NCBI GenBank assembly: GCA_947301965.1
Contig: CAMYUM010000005.1
Location: forward strand, 22,128-86,127
Reading direction: 5' to 3'
Source: an uncultured Azospirillum sp.
GTDB taxonomy: Bacteria > Pseudomonadota > Alphaproteobacteria > RF32 > CAG-239
DNA: 64,000 nucleotides
Numbering within the stretch: position 1 is the stretch's first letter; every line of letters starts with the position of its first letter. Under the pieces are notes generated by a model. It searched no databases. It had not been told where the DNA came from and saw nothing but the letters and a program-made list of their open reading frames with translations. Positions 42,335 to 51,456 of the stretch are shown here, piece after piece. The position numbers and the translations under genes were made by a program.

Positions 42335-44245
42335 ATGCATTCAATCAATTCGCTCATTTTGGATTTGACCTTAATTACCATTTATGCCGGTATTACGACT
42401 TTGATTTTCAAAAAACTAAAGCAACCGACGGTTTTGGGATATGTATTGGCAGGTATTTTCGCCGGTCCTTATTTTGGTCTGGTGCCGACGGTTACCGATA
42501 GAGCCAACCTTGAAGTATGGGCAGATATCGGCGTGATTTTCCTGCTTTTCGGTTTGGGATTGGAATTCAGTTTCAAAAAAATGATGAATGTAGGTAAATC
42601 GGCGTTGATTACCGCAAATACCAATATTTTGTTTATGCTGTTTTTGGGCTACAATACCGGCTTGTTGCTCGGGTGGTCGATAATGGACAGTTTCTTTTTG
42701 GGAAGTATGATTTCCATGTCGTCGACAACCATTATTATCAAGGCTTTTGAAGATTTAAATATCCGCAAACAAAAGTTTACGGATTTGGTCTTCGGGGTTT
42801 TGGTGGTTGAAGATATTATGGGGATTTTGATGTTGGTGTTGTTGCCGACAATTGCTTTGAGCAGCACCATAAACGGCAAGGAATTGGCGCAAAGTATTGC
42901 CAAATTGGCATTTTTCTTGGTGCTGTGTTTTGTTATCGGAATATATTTGGTACCGAGTTTTTTGAAAAAAATTGCCTCATTTTTGAACGATGAAATGCTG
43001 CTGTTGATTTCTATCTGTCTTTGTTTCGGTATGGTCTTGATGGCCACGGCATCAGGTTTTTCATCAGCGTTGGGGGCATTTTTGATGGGGTCAATTTTGG
43101 CTGAAACCCCGATTATTGAGAGAATCGAAAAAAACATAAAGCCGCTGAAAGACTTTTTCGGAATGGTGTTTTTTGTATCTGTCGGCATGATGGTTGATCC
43201 GGCAATGTTTATAAAGTATGCCGAGCCGATTTTGGTGATTACCTTAATTGTTATTGTCGGAATGGTCTTCTTTTCGTGCATGGGATTTTTATTTTCGGGC
43301 GAAACCTTAAAAACTGCAATGCACGGTGGTTTTTCATTGGCACAGGTCGGTGAGTTCGCATTTATTATCGCCAGTCTCGGCATGAGTATTAAGGTGCTGA
43401 GCCCGCAAGTATATCCGATTATTGTGGCGGTATCGGTAATTACGACTTTTTTAACTCCGGTAATGATTAAGGCCGCCGATCCGGCTTATAAATATGTGCA
43501 GAAGATGTTGCCGGAAGCGGTTTTAAAACGGATTGAAAATACGGCAATTGCACAAGAAACAAAAATTGAAGAACAGCGTTGGAAGTTGTTATTTAAGAAT
43601 TATTTTATCCGCTTGGTTTTGCTGACTATGATTTCGCTGACGATTTTCGGTTTGTCAAACTATTTTATAAAACCGTTTGTTCATAAAGTATTGCCTAATT
43701 TGGCGGCCAGAATCATTGTAACCGGAATAACTTTGTTGCTGATGTCGCCGTTTTTAAAGGCGTTAATCGGGTGGAGAACCATTGTTCCGCCGGTGGTCAA
43801 AGACAAGATTGTTGAAGTTATGGAGCGTAAAAAGAAAAATAAAGATAATGCCGAAAATAAGAAAAGTCTGGCCAAAAAACTCGTCAGCAACACCATAAAA
43901 GTCAGCAATCTTTATCTTCAGGCGTTGTCCGATAAAAGTTTCTTTATTTCAAACCATAAAGCCTCCGCGGTATATTATAAATTATGGAACGCGAAAAGAA
44001 TTAACCGATTGCCGTTAATGTTGATGACAAGTTTCAGGCTGCTAGTGGTGCTGTTTATTATCTCAACCGTAGTACACCAGTTTTTGACCGAGAACACAAA
44101 GGTTACATGGGCTTTGGTGGTTATATCGATTTTGTTGCTGACCCAATCAAGCTGGTTGTTTAAGCAATATCTTAAAATTGAACATCAGTTTCTTGATAAC
44201 CTTAACGGACAAAAAGCCAGCGAAAATCCCGAACAGGGAGAATAG
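42335..44245 (+). CDS. CPA2-family cation:proton antiporter (KefB/YbaL-like)
   Basis: A 636-aa membrane protein. The first 400 residues form the CPA2 exchanger: TVLGYVLAGIFAGPYFGLVP, IGVIFLLFGLGLEFSFKKMM, DLVFGVLVVEDIMGILMLVL, SALGAFLMGSILAETPIIER and GGFSLAQVGEFAFIIASLGM. After this come a cytoplasmic helix-rich part and extra membrane segments near 450-510 and 590-620. No RCK/TrkA NAD-binding motif (GxGxxG) is visible, unlike KefB/KefC. ATG 42335, preceded by AAGGA, is preferred over the track start 42287. Its stop abuts the stop of the convergent gene with no gap. Confidence 0.85.
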   Translation: MHSINSLILDLTLITIYAGITTLIFKKLKQPTVLGYVLAGIFAGPYFGLVPTVTDRANLEVWADIGVIFLLFGLGLEFSFKKMMNVGKSALITANTNILFMLFLGYNTGLLLGWSIMDSFFLGSMISMSSTTIIIKAFEDLNIRKQKFTDLVFGVLVVEDIMGILMLVLLPTIALSSTINGKELAQSIAKLAFFLVLCFVIGIYLVPSFLKKIASFLNDEMLLLISICLCFGMVLMATASGFSSALGAFLMGSILAETPIIERIEKNIKPLKDFFGMVFFVSVGMMVDPAMFIKYAEPILVITLIVIVGMVFFSCMGFLFSGETLKTAMHGGFSLAQVGEFAFIIASLGMSIKVLSPQVYPIIVAVSVITTFLTPVMIKAADPAYKYVQKMLPEAVLKRIENTAIAQETKIEEQRWKLLFKNYFIRLVLLTMISLTIFGLSNYFIKPFVHKVLPNLAARIIVTGITLLLMSPFLKALIGWRTIVPPVVKDKIVEVMERKKKNKDNAENKKSLAKKLVSNTIKVSNLYLQALSDKSFFISNHKASAVYYKLWNAKRINRLPLMLMTSFRLLVVLFIISTVVHQFLTENTKVTWALVVISILLLTQSSWLFKQYLKIEHQFLDNLNGQKASENPEQGE

Positions 44246-47200
44246 TCAGTTTTTAAGCAGTTCTGCCGCCGAAATATAATCAAATTTGCCGCTACCGAGA
44301 ACCGGAGGCTTTTTGACATAGATTATCTTTTTGGGCATCCACAACTCACTTAATCCCTCTTTTTTGAAATGTTCTCTGACGGTAGCAATGTCGGCATCTT
44401 CACAATCGGTTATCAAGACCAACTGTTCGCCTTTTTTTTCATCATCAACGGCCAAAATGCCTTGAACAGCTTGGGGGTACAGACGGTCCATAACTTCTTC
44501 AACCGCGGTTAGAGAAACCATTTCTCCGCCAATCTTGGCAAAGCGTTTAGCTCGACCTTGGATAAAAATATAACCGTCATCATCTATGTTGACAATGTCT
44601 CCCGTGTCGTACCATCCGTCATCAAGCGGCTGCAAAACTTCAGGACAATCGGCTTTCATATAACCCTGCATTATGTTGTCGCCCTTAACCAACAGCTCTC
44701 CGCCGTTGTCAACTCCGCGTACGGGTTTAAGTTTGTATTCTATACCGGGAATAAAACGCCCTACGCTCCCCTCGCGGAAATGCATCGGAGTATTGAGGCT
44801 CAATACCGGAGAGGTTTCGGTTGCACCATAGCCTTCCAATATACGTACTCCGAATTTTTTCATCCATAAATCGGCTGTTGTCGGCTTGAGCTTCTCACCG
44901 CCGATTACGGCATATTTTAGTGAGAAAAAGTCGTACGGATTGGCCATTTTTCCATACCCGGCAAAAAAGGTATCGGTACCGAAAATTACTGTTGAAACGG
45001 TATCATAACACAATTCGGGAACTATGCGGTAATGAAGAGGTGATGGGTAGAAAAAGGTTTTTAATCCGAAAAGTAAGGGCAAAAGAGCTCCGACGCTCAA
45101 GCCAAAAGAGTGAAACATCGGCAACGCATTAAAGACCGCATCGCCGGAATTAAACGGGATTATGCTTGAAATTTGGTAACGATTTGCCTGCAAGTTGCGG
45201 TGAGATAAAAATACGGCTTTAGGCAATCCTTCAGAACCCGAAGTAAACAAAATTACCGCTGTCTTATCCGGCGTTTTTTCAGGGCGACGATGTCGTAAAT
45301 ATTCTACGCAACCGCGTAATTTGGTTAATAATGAGATTTGATGTGCAAAATCTTCCAAATAAACAATTTTAACACCGGCTTCCTGCATTATCTGTTCCAA
45401 ACGACCGAGATTAGCCTGTTCAATAAAGGCGTGAGATGTAATAACCGTTTTTAAATTAACGGCTTTCAAAGATGCCAAAAACGGTTTGCTTCCGAGAGTA
45501 AAGTTGAGCATGGCCGGAGTTTTATCAGCGTATTGCAAAGCAAAAAAGCTGATTATATTGGCTAAAACGTTGGGCAGCATAATTCCGATTTTGTCTTGCC
45601 GCGCAAAACTTTGGCGATACGCCGTACCTAAAATATAACTTTTGAAAATAAACGATTTGCAACTTTGCGGTTTGCGATTGATGTCTTCGGCAAGAATATG
45701 TTTTTTGCCGTAAATGTGGCGCACATCAAGAAGCGAATCGAAAATATTCTGGTTTATTTTTGAGGTGTGGTAAATCATTGCGGACATAATATCGTACAGT
45801 TTTTGAGACACCAAACGACGATATTGACGACGGGGAACGGTGGTGTCGATTTCAAATTTCTGCGGTTGCAAAATCTCTAAATTGATTTGGGGAAACCAAC
45901 GAGTGCGGATTTTGTTTTTGAGATATGAAAACTTGGAATACTGTGCGCCATTGATGCGTACAGGAAGAATTTTTGCTCCGGCTTTTTGCGCGATTACCCC
46001 GGCTCCTTCATAAACTTTCATCATAGAACCGGTAACGGTTATGCGCCCTTCGGGAAAAATCATAATTTTTTTGTTTTTCTTGAGTTCGTCTATCAAATTG
46101 CGCAGAGACATGGGGTTGCGAGGATCTATGGCGTAAAAATCAACCAACAATCGAGCTACGGGCATAAACCATTTTTTGGCCCAGGCAGTGTTGATGGCAA
46201 AAGTTATGCGTTCAGGCATAAAAGCCGCCATTAAAACACCATCAAGTAATGATACGTGGTTGGCAACAATCAGAACTCTTTTGCCGGCTTTGCGAAAGTT
46301 ACTCAATCCATGAACTTTGCTGTGAAACAAAAAACCCAAAAGACTCTGCACCAGCGAGCGAGGCAGGGCTTCGGGCAAAAGTTTGCAGATATAAAACGAA
46401 ACTATCGCGCTGATAATTGCCATGCATAAAAAAAGGTTGGGCAAACCTAGACCTAGCCCTAAAAAGACGGCAGCAAATACGGCAACTAGCGCCATGCCGA
46501 GTGCATTCAAAATGTTATTGCCGGCAATAACCGTGGCAACGTGAGATTTTGGAGCGCGGGATTGCATCATGGCGTTGAGCGGAATAATATAAAGCCCCCC
46601 AAAAAACGCCAGCATAAACAACGACATGCTCAAGCCTAAAGCGTGCGGTTGTGAAAAGAATTTTATAAAAGATATTTGAGCGGAGGGGGTCGGGTAGTCG
46701 TCTGTAAAGACATAAATTAAATAGAGGCAAATTGCCATGCCGATGGCGCCCAAGGGTACATAGGTGGTATGAATAAAACCTTTGAGCAGTTTATTGCAGG
46801 CATATGAGCCAACGGCAACGCCAAGCGAAAAAAGTACCAAAAAGAAAGTTATAACACCTTCCGAAGTATTGAGGATTTGTCCGCAAATCGGATAAACCTG
46901 AACCGCAACCAGTGCGCCGATAATCCAAAACCAAGTAGCCCCAAGAATACTCTGAAAAACGGTTTTGTTTTTGCGTAAGAAAGAAAAATTTGAAATTGTT
47001 GCCGCAAAGATGTTGCGCCTAACCTTCAAATCAGGACGGGGAGCCGGAGCATCAGGTATATACCATGAAGAGCAAAGACCAAAAACGGCAAGAGTAATCA
47101 GCACTATTATCGTGACGTCTGTGGGGAGTAAGGTTCCTAAAATCAAACCGAGCAAAATGGCTAAATAGGTTGTACTTTCAACATAGGCATTGCCGGTTAT

Positions 47201-47602
47201 CAGTTCCTCGGTCTTGAGGTGCTGAGGAAGAAGCGAATATTTGACCGGACCGAAAAATGCCGATTGAGACCCCATTAACGCCAAAATAACAATCAGAAAC
47301 GGCAAACTGCGTGTATACCAGGCAATGGCAACACCGGTCATTAAAATGACTTCGGTGATTTTTAAAATCCGCGCGATAATATTGCGATGATATTTGTCGG
47401 CAAGCTCTCCCGCAGTTGCCGAAAACAAGAAAAACGGCAAAATAAAAAGACCGGCAATCACATTTGACAAGACATCGGATTGGGCGGTCATTTTGAGAGT
47501 AACCATGGTCAGAAGAGCATTTTTGAACAAGTTGTCATTAAGCGCTCCCAAAAATTGAGTGATTAACAATGGCAGGAAACGGCGGGTTTTAAGTAGTGAC
47601 AT
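44246..47602 (-). CDS. MFS / acyltransferase / acyl-ACP synthetase fusion (Aas-LplT-like)
   Basis: A 1118-aa three-part protein for lysophospholipid recycling. Residues 1-410: LplT-type MFS flippase (LLITQFLGALNDNLFKNALL; ATAGELADKYHRNIIARILK). Residues 430-620: PlsC acyltransferase with VANHVSLLDGVLMA (NHxSxxD) and IMIFPEGRITVTGSM. Residues 640-1118: AMP-binding acyl-ACP synthetase with AVILFTSGSEGLPKAVFLSH, LEGYGATETSPVLSLNTP and DDGWYDTGDIVNIDDDGY. E. coli splits this into LplT and Aas; the three-domain fusion is known in other Proteobacteria. It would import lysophospholipids and re-acylate them. RBS AAGGA at a 10-nt spacing before ATG 47602. Confidence 0.92.
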   Translation of the reverse strand: MSLLKTRRFLPLLITQFLGALNDNLFKNALLTMVTLKMTAQSDVLSNVIAGLFILPFFLFSATAGELADKYHRNIIARILKITEVILMTGVAIAWYTRSLPFLIVILALMGSQSAFFGPVKYSLLPQHLKTEELITGNAYVESTTYLAILLGLILGTLLPTDVTIIVLITLAVFGLCSSWYIPDAPAPRPDLKVRRNIFAATISNFSFLRKNKTVFQSILGATWFWIIGALVAVQVYPICGQILNTSEGVITFFLVLFSLGVAVGSYACNKLLKGFIHTTYVPLGAIGMAICLYLIYVFTDDYPTPSAQISFIKFFSQPHALGLSMSLFMLAFFGGLYIIPLNAMMQSRAPKSHVATVIAGNNILNALGMALVAVFAAVFLGLGLGLPNLFLCMAIISAIVSFYICKLLPEALPRSLVQSLLGFLFHSKVHGLSNFRKAGKRVLIVANHVSLLDGVLMAAFMPERITFAINTAWAKKWFMPVARLLVDFYAIDPRNPMSLRNLIDELKKNKKIMIFPEGRITVTGSMMKVYEGAGVIAQKAGAKILPVRINGAQYSKFSYLKNKIRTRWFPQINLEILQPQKFEIDTTVPRRQYRRLVSQKLYDIMSAMIYHTSKINQNIFDSLLDVRHIYGKKHILAEDINRKPQSCKSFIFKSYILGTAYRQSFARQDKIGIMLPNVLANIISFFALQYADKTPAMLNFTLGSKPFLASLKAVNLKTVITSHAFIEQANLGRLEQIMQEAGVKIVYLEDFAHQISLLTKLRGCVEYLRHRRPEKTPDKTAVILFTSGSEGLPKAVFLSHRNLQANRYQISSIIPFNSGDAVFNALPMFHSFGLSVGALLPLLFGLKTFFYPSPLHYRIVPELCYDTVSTVIFGTDTFFAGYGKMANPYDFFSLKYAVIGGEKLKPTTADLWMKKFGVRILEGYGATETSPVLSLNTPMHFREGSVGRFIPGIEYKLKPVRGVDNGGELLVKGDNIMQGYMKADCPEVLQPLDDGWYDTGDIVNIDDDGYIFIQGRAKRFAKIGGEMVSLTAVEEVMDRLYPQAVQGILAVDDEKKGEQLVLITDCEDADIATVREHFKKEGLSELWMPKKIIYVKKPPVLGSGKFDYISAAELLKN

Positions 47603-47673
47603 TGGTGGAAATCCTTGTTGTTTTTTTATAAAAATAAACTTTGGATTGATGATGTGTCAAGAGTTATAAACAA

Positions 47674-47712
47674 AAAACAAGAGCAGACTTTTGATAAGTC
47701 TGCTCTTGTTTT
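47674..47712 (-). terminator. Long palindromic terminator
   Basis: AAAACAAGAGCAGACTT and its exact complement AAGTCTGCTCTTGTTTT, 17 bp each with a TTGAT loop, lie just after the stop of the duplicated membrane-protein gene. A/T flanks make it active on either strand; on the minus strand it separates that gene from the acyltransferase fusion. Confidence 0.9.
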
Positions 47713-47727
47713 TGATGAGAGTGTCCG

Positions 47728-48351
47728 TTAGTCGTCGCCTTCTGAAGTCTCTTCTTTGGATTCTTCTTTGGGTTCTTCCTGGGGATCTGCGGCAGCACCA
47801 TCTTCGTCGGGAATGTTTTCCGAAGTCTTTTGGTGCTCGCACTTCGGGGTCTGAATGGAAATTTTTCCGCCCAAAAGTTTGACACCGCTGAGGGAAATAT
47901 CACGTCCGCCCGAAATAGACAGCAATGTCAGCAATGCAATTGCCAGGTTGTCCCACTCGACGACGGTGATCGACGGTATCAGCGGCCACATAACACAGTT
48001 CATGAAATAACCTCCAGCCAGCGCCCAGCCAACGACCGGTATCCAGTAGCGTTTTACGGCTTTGCGGAAAGGTTGGCATTCGGGATCTTCACATTCGGTT
48101 ATGTTTTTGATGGAAACACGGCCTCCGATGAGTTTGATGCCTTCGAGGGTAATGTCGCGCGTTCCGCTGATGGCCAGCAAAATCAGCAAAGACTGGTTGA
48201 GATCTTTCCAGTCTATCAAGCGTACGGCCCCTTCGCATGACGGCTGAACGATGCAGTTCATTATGTAGCCGAGGGCTATCATAAATCCGACTGCGGAAAT
48301 CCATAACCTCTTGGTCAAGAATTTCTCTACTTGTTGTTCTTGCTTTTTCAT
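47728..48351 (-). CDS. Internally duplicated small membrane protein (holin-like)
   Basis: A 207-aa protein made of two copies of one ~75-residue unit. Copy 1: LWISAVGFMIALGYIMNCIV, then LLILLAISGTRDITLEGIKL and IGGRVSIKN. Copy 2: YWIPVVGWALAGGYFMNCVM, then ALLTLLSISGGRDISLSGVK and LLGGKISIQ. Each copy has two helices and the sequence SGxRDIxLxGxKLxGGxxSI. A disordered acidic tail follows (EEPKEESKEETSEGDD). Single units of this kind look like 3TM/phage-type holins, but no phage genes are nearby, so a housekeeping membrane role is equally possible. It stands alone with its own terminator. Confidence 0.75.
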   Translation of the reverse strand: MKKQEQQVEKFLTKRLWISAVGFMIALGYIMNCIVQPSCEGAVRLIDWKDLNQSLLILLAISGTRDITLEGIKLIGGRVSIKNITECEDPECQPFRKAVKRYWIPVVGWALAGGYFMNCVMWPLIPSITVVEWDNLAIALLTLLSISGGRDISLSGVKLLGGKISIQTPKCEHQKTSENIPDEDGAAADPQEEPKEESKEETSEGDD

Positions 48352-48483
48352 ATTCTTAAAATTAATAATTCTTTTAGTAACTGAATGATGACTCTTTTAG
48401 ACTTTTTTGTCAAGTTTTTTGTTTATAAGAACGTCGGTCTTATAAATCCAATAAATTATTGTTGGGAACGAAAACCGGAAGTT

Positions 48484-49230
48484 TTAATAAAAGATTTCTT
48501 TCAGATAAAGTCCGTGAGCAGGAGCGGTGGGACCGGCAGCAGCACGGTCTTTGGCTTCAATGATAGACTTTATTTCTTCAGGCTTAAGATGTCCATCGCC
48601 GACCATTTTAAGGGTTCCGACCATATTGCGTACCTGGTGGTGCAAAAATGATTTGGCCTTGACATAGCAGGTTATCTCTTCACCGTTTTGGCTAATTTCA
48701 AAGACATCAAGCGTCTTGAGCGGAGATTTTGCCTGGCATTTGGCGGCACGAAAAGAGCTGAAGTCATGATGACCGAGCAGATATTCTGCGCCTTGGCGCA
48801 TTTTTTCAACATCAAGCGGAACATATACCCACCAGCTGCGATATTTATCAATTATCAAAGGAGCGCGGCGGTTAGTAATGCGATAAATATAGCTGCGACC
48901 TTTTGCCGAAAATCGGGCGTTAAAATCGGGAGATGCTTCTTCTACCATTAAAACCGATACCGGAGCATCAAGCTCACGCAAGTGGGCGTTTACCGCCTCA
49001 CGAATACGAAATGTATCTATCGGAGAATCAAGATCAAAATGAGCAACCTGAGCCAAAGCGTGAACGCCGGCATCTGTGCGACCGGCACCATAGACTTCAA
49101 CCTTCTGTCCGCAAAAATCAAGTATAGCCTTTTCAAGAAACTCTTGCGCACTCGGTCCATCAAGCTGTTTTTGCCAACCTAACAGCGTGGTTCCATCGTA
49201 CTCTACAACAGTTTTGTACCTTTGTGTCAT
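48484..49230 (-). CDS. truA: tRNA pseudouridine synthase A
   Basis: A 248-aa enzyme that makes pseudouridine at positions 38-40 of tRNAs. VVEYDGTTLLGWQKQLDGPS at the N-terminus; catalytic Asp in VYGAGRTDAGVHALAQVAHF (about residue 57); FNARFSAKGRSYIYRITN; KSFLHHQVRNMVGTLKMVGD. Typical length. The start overlaps the stop of the oxidoreductase gene by 1 nt (TAATG), so the two are co-translated. Confidence 0.96.
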   Translation of the reverse strand: MTQRYKTVVEYDGTTLLGWQKQLDGPSAQEFLEKAILDFCGQKVEVYGAGRTDAGVHALAQVAHFDLDSPIDTFRIREAVNAHLRELDAPVSVLMVEEASPDFNARFSAKGRSYIYRITNRRAPLIIDKYRSWWVYVPLDVEKMRQGAEYLLGHHDFSSFRAAKCQAKSPLKTLDVFEISQNGEEITCYVKAKSFLHHQVRNMVGTLKMVGDGHLKPEEIKSIIEAKDRAAAGPTAPAHGLYLKEIFY

Positions 49231-50249
49231 TATGCGGCTTTTAGAGATTTTTCTGCAGGGACATCTATTGACGAAAGCCCAAGTTTGCGTTCAACTTCCC
49301 AAATAACCTTAAGAGCTTCAAAAGCATTTTCACCACTAATGCGAGGAGTTTCAATGCCGTTAACACATTTTACAAAGTGTGTTAACTCGGCTTGTAACGG
49401 TTGATTGGTCGGAATAAACAGCTGTTCAACACTACCTTTTAAGCCATAGTTCATCCATTCGGGGATTTCTTCCTGATTTACATAAGGCATACGGCCTTGG
49501 GAGTGAACGTTAATGCTTTGGTTGATAAAGTCCATATCAATGTAGTTGGTATCGGTTGTAACCGTCAAAGTACGTACACGAGCCTGGGTAATACGGCTGG
49601 CGGTAATGTTGGCGGTAACTCCGTTTTCAAATTGTAACAACGCGGTGATATAGTCTTTGCCTTCCGGGTGGTCAGGGGTTTTGACCGCGGCGGCCTGAAC
49701 ATCAACAACCGGAGATTTAACCAAAGATTGAATAACTTCAACATCGTGAATCATCAAGTCCATAGCAACAGAAACGTCAGTGATACGACCGGAAGCGGCG
49801 GACATTCTTTGTGCCGTCAATGAACGGATTTTTGATGTATCGGAAAGAATTTTTGACATTTGCTCAACTGCCGGATTGAAACGTTCAATATGGCCGACGC
49901 ACAGAACAACTTTGTTCTTGGCGGCAGCATTAATCAAACGACGACACCCTTCAGGAGAAGTCGCCAAAGGTTTTTCCATCATGCAGTGAATGCCGTGGTT
50001 CAAGAAAAACTCACCGACATCGGCATGGGTAACAGAGGTGGTAACGACACTGACCGCGTCAACTTTTTTAGCAACTTCTTCCATAGAAGTGAAGGCTTTG
50101 ATGCCAAAAGTTTCTGCAGCTGCTTTTGCGGCTTCGGGGAAAATATCATAAACGCCGACCAATTCGACATCTTGCATATTTTTGTAGGTCTTAATGTGGT
50201 TTTTGCCCATCATACCGGCGCCAATAACCGCAACTTTAAGTTTTCCCAT
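49230..50249 (-). CDS. Gfo/Idh/MocA-family NAD(P)-dependent oxidoreductase
   Basis: A 339-aa dehydrogenase. The Rossmann motif VAVIGAGMMGKNHIKTYKNM is at the N-terminus; MEKPLATSPEGC carries the family's EKP catalytic Lys, and AMDLMIHDVEVIQSLVKSPV contains the conserved DxxxHD-like segment. The C-terminal half is the beta-sheet domain (NGVTANITASRITQARVRTL). Family members oxidise or reduce sugars and cyclitols, often UDP-sugars for cell-surface glycans; the substrate here cannot be told. ATG 50249, with AAGGA 9-10 nt upstream, is preferred to the track's TTG. Coupled to truA downstream. Confidence 0.9.
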   Translation of the reverse strand: MGKLKVAVIGAGMMGKNHIKTYKNMQDVELVGVYDIFPEAAKAAAETFGIKAFTSMEEVAKKVDAVSVVTTSVTHADVGEFFLNHGIHCMMEKPLATSPEGCRRLINAAAKNKVVLCVGHIERFNPAVEQMSKILSDTSKIRSLTAQRMSAASGRITDVSVAMDLMIHDVEVIQSLVKSPVVDVQAAAVKTPDHPEGKDYITALLQFENGVTANITASRITQARVRTLTVTTDTNYIDMDFINQSINVHSQGRMPYVNQEEIPEWMNYGLKGSVEQLFIPTNQPLQAELTHFVKCVNGIETPRISGENAFEALKVIWEVERKLGLSSIDVPAEKSLKAA

Positions 50250-50385
50250 ATTATTCAATCCTTAAAATGTTGATATTAAATCTGGGCGTAATATAGCAGA
50301 AACAGAGCAAAAAATCTGCTAACATCTTGTTACAGATTGTTACAGATATTTTATCTGTATTTTCAAAGCGTTATATGGCTTATAT

Positions 50386-51456
50386 TTACTCAATTTTACT
50401 GAAATTAATACGCGGATCTACCAGTGAATAAGTTATATCGCTAATCAGTTTCAAGACCAACCCCAGCAGGGCAAAAATATACAATGTTCCGAAAATGACC
50501 GGATAATCGCGGGTGGTAATAGCCTCATATCCAAGTAATCCCAGTCCGTTGAGCGAAAATATTACTTCAATCAGCAATGAGCCCGTAAACAGCATTTTGA
50601 TTAAAAGCGCCGGAAAACCAGCGATTACAATCAGCATTGCGTTGCGAAAAACGTGCCCGTACAGGACTTTGCGTTCGCTTAATCCTTTGGCGCGGGCGGT
50701 CAAAACGTATGGCTTGTTGAGTTCGTCTAAGAAAGAGTTTTTGGTCAGCATGGTCAAGCTGGCAAAACCGCCTATAACCATTGCTGTAACCGGAAGAGTG
50801 ATATGCCACAAATAATCCAATATCTTATAAAACCAGTTCAGGTTTTCCCAGTTGTCGGAAGTAAGTCCTCGCAGCGGAAAAATGTGAAAATAGGTGCCTC
50901 CGGCTAAAAAAACAATCAAAAACACAGCAAACAGAAATACCGGTATGGCCGAACCGATTACCACCGCAACCGACGTCCATACATCAAATTTGGAGCCGTC
51001 TTTTACCGCTTTTTTCACCCCGAGAGGAATTGCAATAAGATAAATAATCAGCGTTGACCACAAGCCCAAAGATATTGAAACCGGCATGCGTTCAACAATT
51101 AATTGCCAAACCGTCTTGTCCTGATAGTAACTGCTGCCAAAGTTAAAAGTCGCGTAGTCTTTTATCATTTTCCAAAAACGCACGTGAACCGGCTTGTCAA
51201 ATCCGAATTGTTTTTCCAACTCTGCCACCAAATCTTCGGGAACGCCCTGCGCTCCTTGATAACGGCTTGAGTTAGAGTTCATTTGTACCGATGAAGTCAG
51301 TTGCGACTTGGCATCGGTGTTCATTCCTCGGTATTGGGCTAAAACGTGTTCAACAGGTCCGCCGGGTGCCATTTGAATAATGGCAAAATTGATGAGCAAA
51401 ATACCAAACAGAGTAACCGGAATTAAAAGCAAGCGTTTAATGATATAACTGCGCAT
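50386..51456 (-). CDS. yejB: ABC transporter permease, YejB-like
   Basis: A 356-aa inner-membrane permease of the DppB/OppB class: [55 protein letters not shown], the EAA-type loop [20 protein letters not shown], and the end [14 protein letters not shown]. The long loop between the first two helices ([20 protein letters not shown]) is typical of YejB, part of a peptide/microcin C-type importer. It follows the yejA-like gene without a gap. The expected partners YejE and YejF are not in the window; after yejB there is a 136-bp gap and an unrelated gene. Confidence 0.9.
   Translation of the reverse strand: MRSYIIKRLLLIPVTLFGILLINFAIIQMAPGGPVEHVLAQYRGMNTDAKSQLTSSVQMNSNSSRYQGAQGVPEDLVAELEKQFGFDKPVHVRFWKMIKDYATFNFGSSYYQDKTVWQLIVERMPVSISLGLWSTLIIYLIAIPLGVKKAVKDGSKFDVWTSVAVVIGSAIPVFLFAVFLIVFLAGGTYFHIFPLRGLTSDNWENLNWFYKILDYLWHITLPVTAMVIGGFASLTMLTKNSFLDELNKPYVLTARAKGLSERKVLYGHVFRNAMLIVIAGFPALLIKMLFTGSLLIEVIFSLNGLGLLGYEAITTRDYPVIFGTLYIFALLGLVLKLISDITYSLVDPRINFSKIE

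Noticed and set aside
42649-43383. 244-aa minus-strand ORF inside the antiporter gene
   Set aside because: Antisense of a membrane protein; its Lys/Ile/Pro-rich composition mirrors hydrophobic codons on the other strand.
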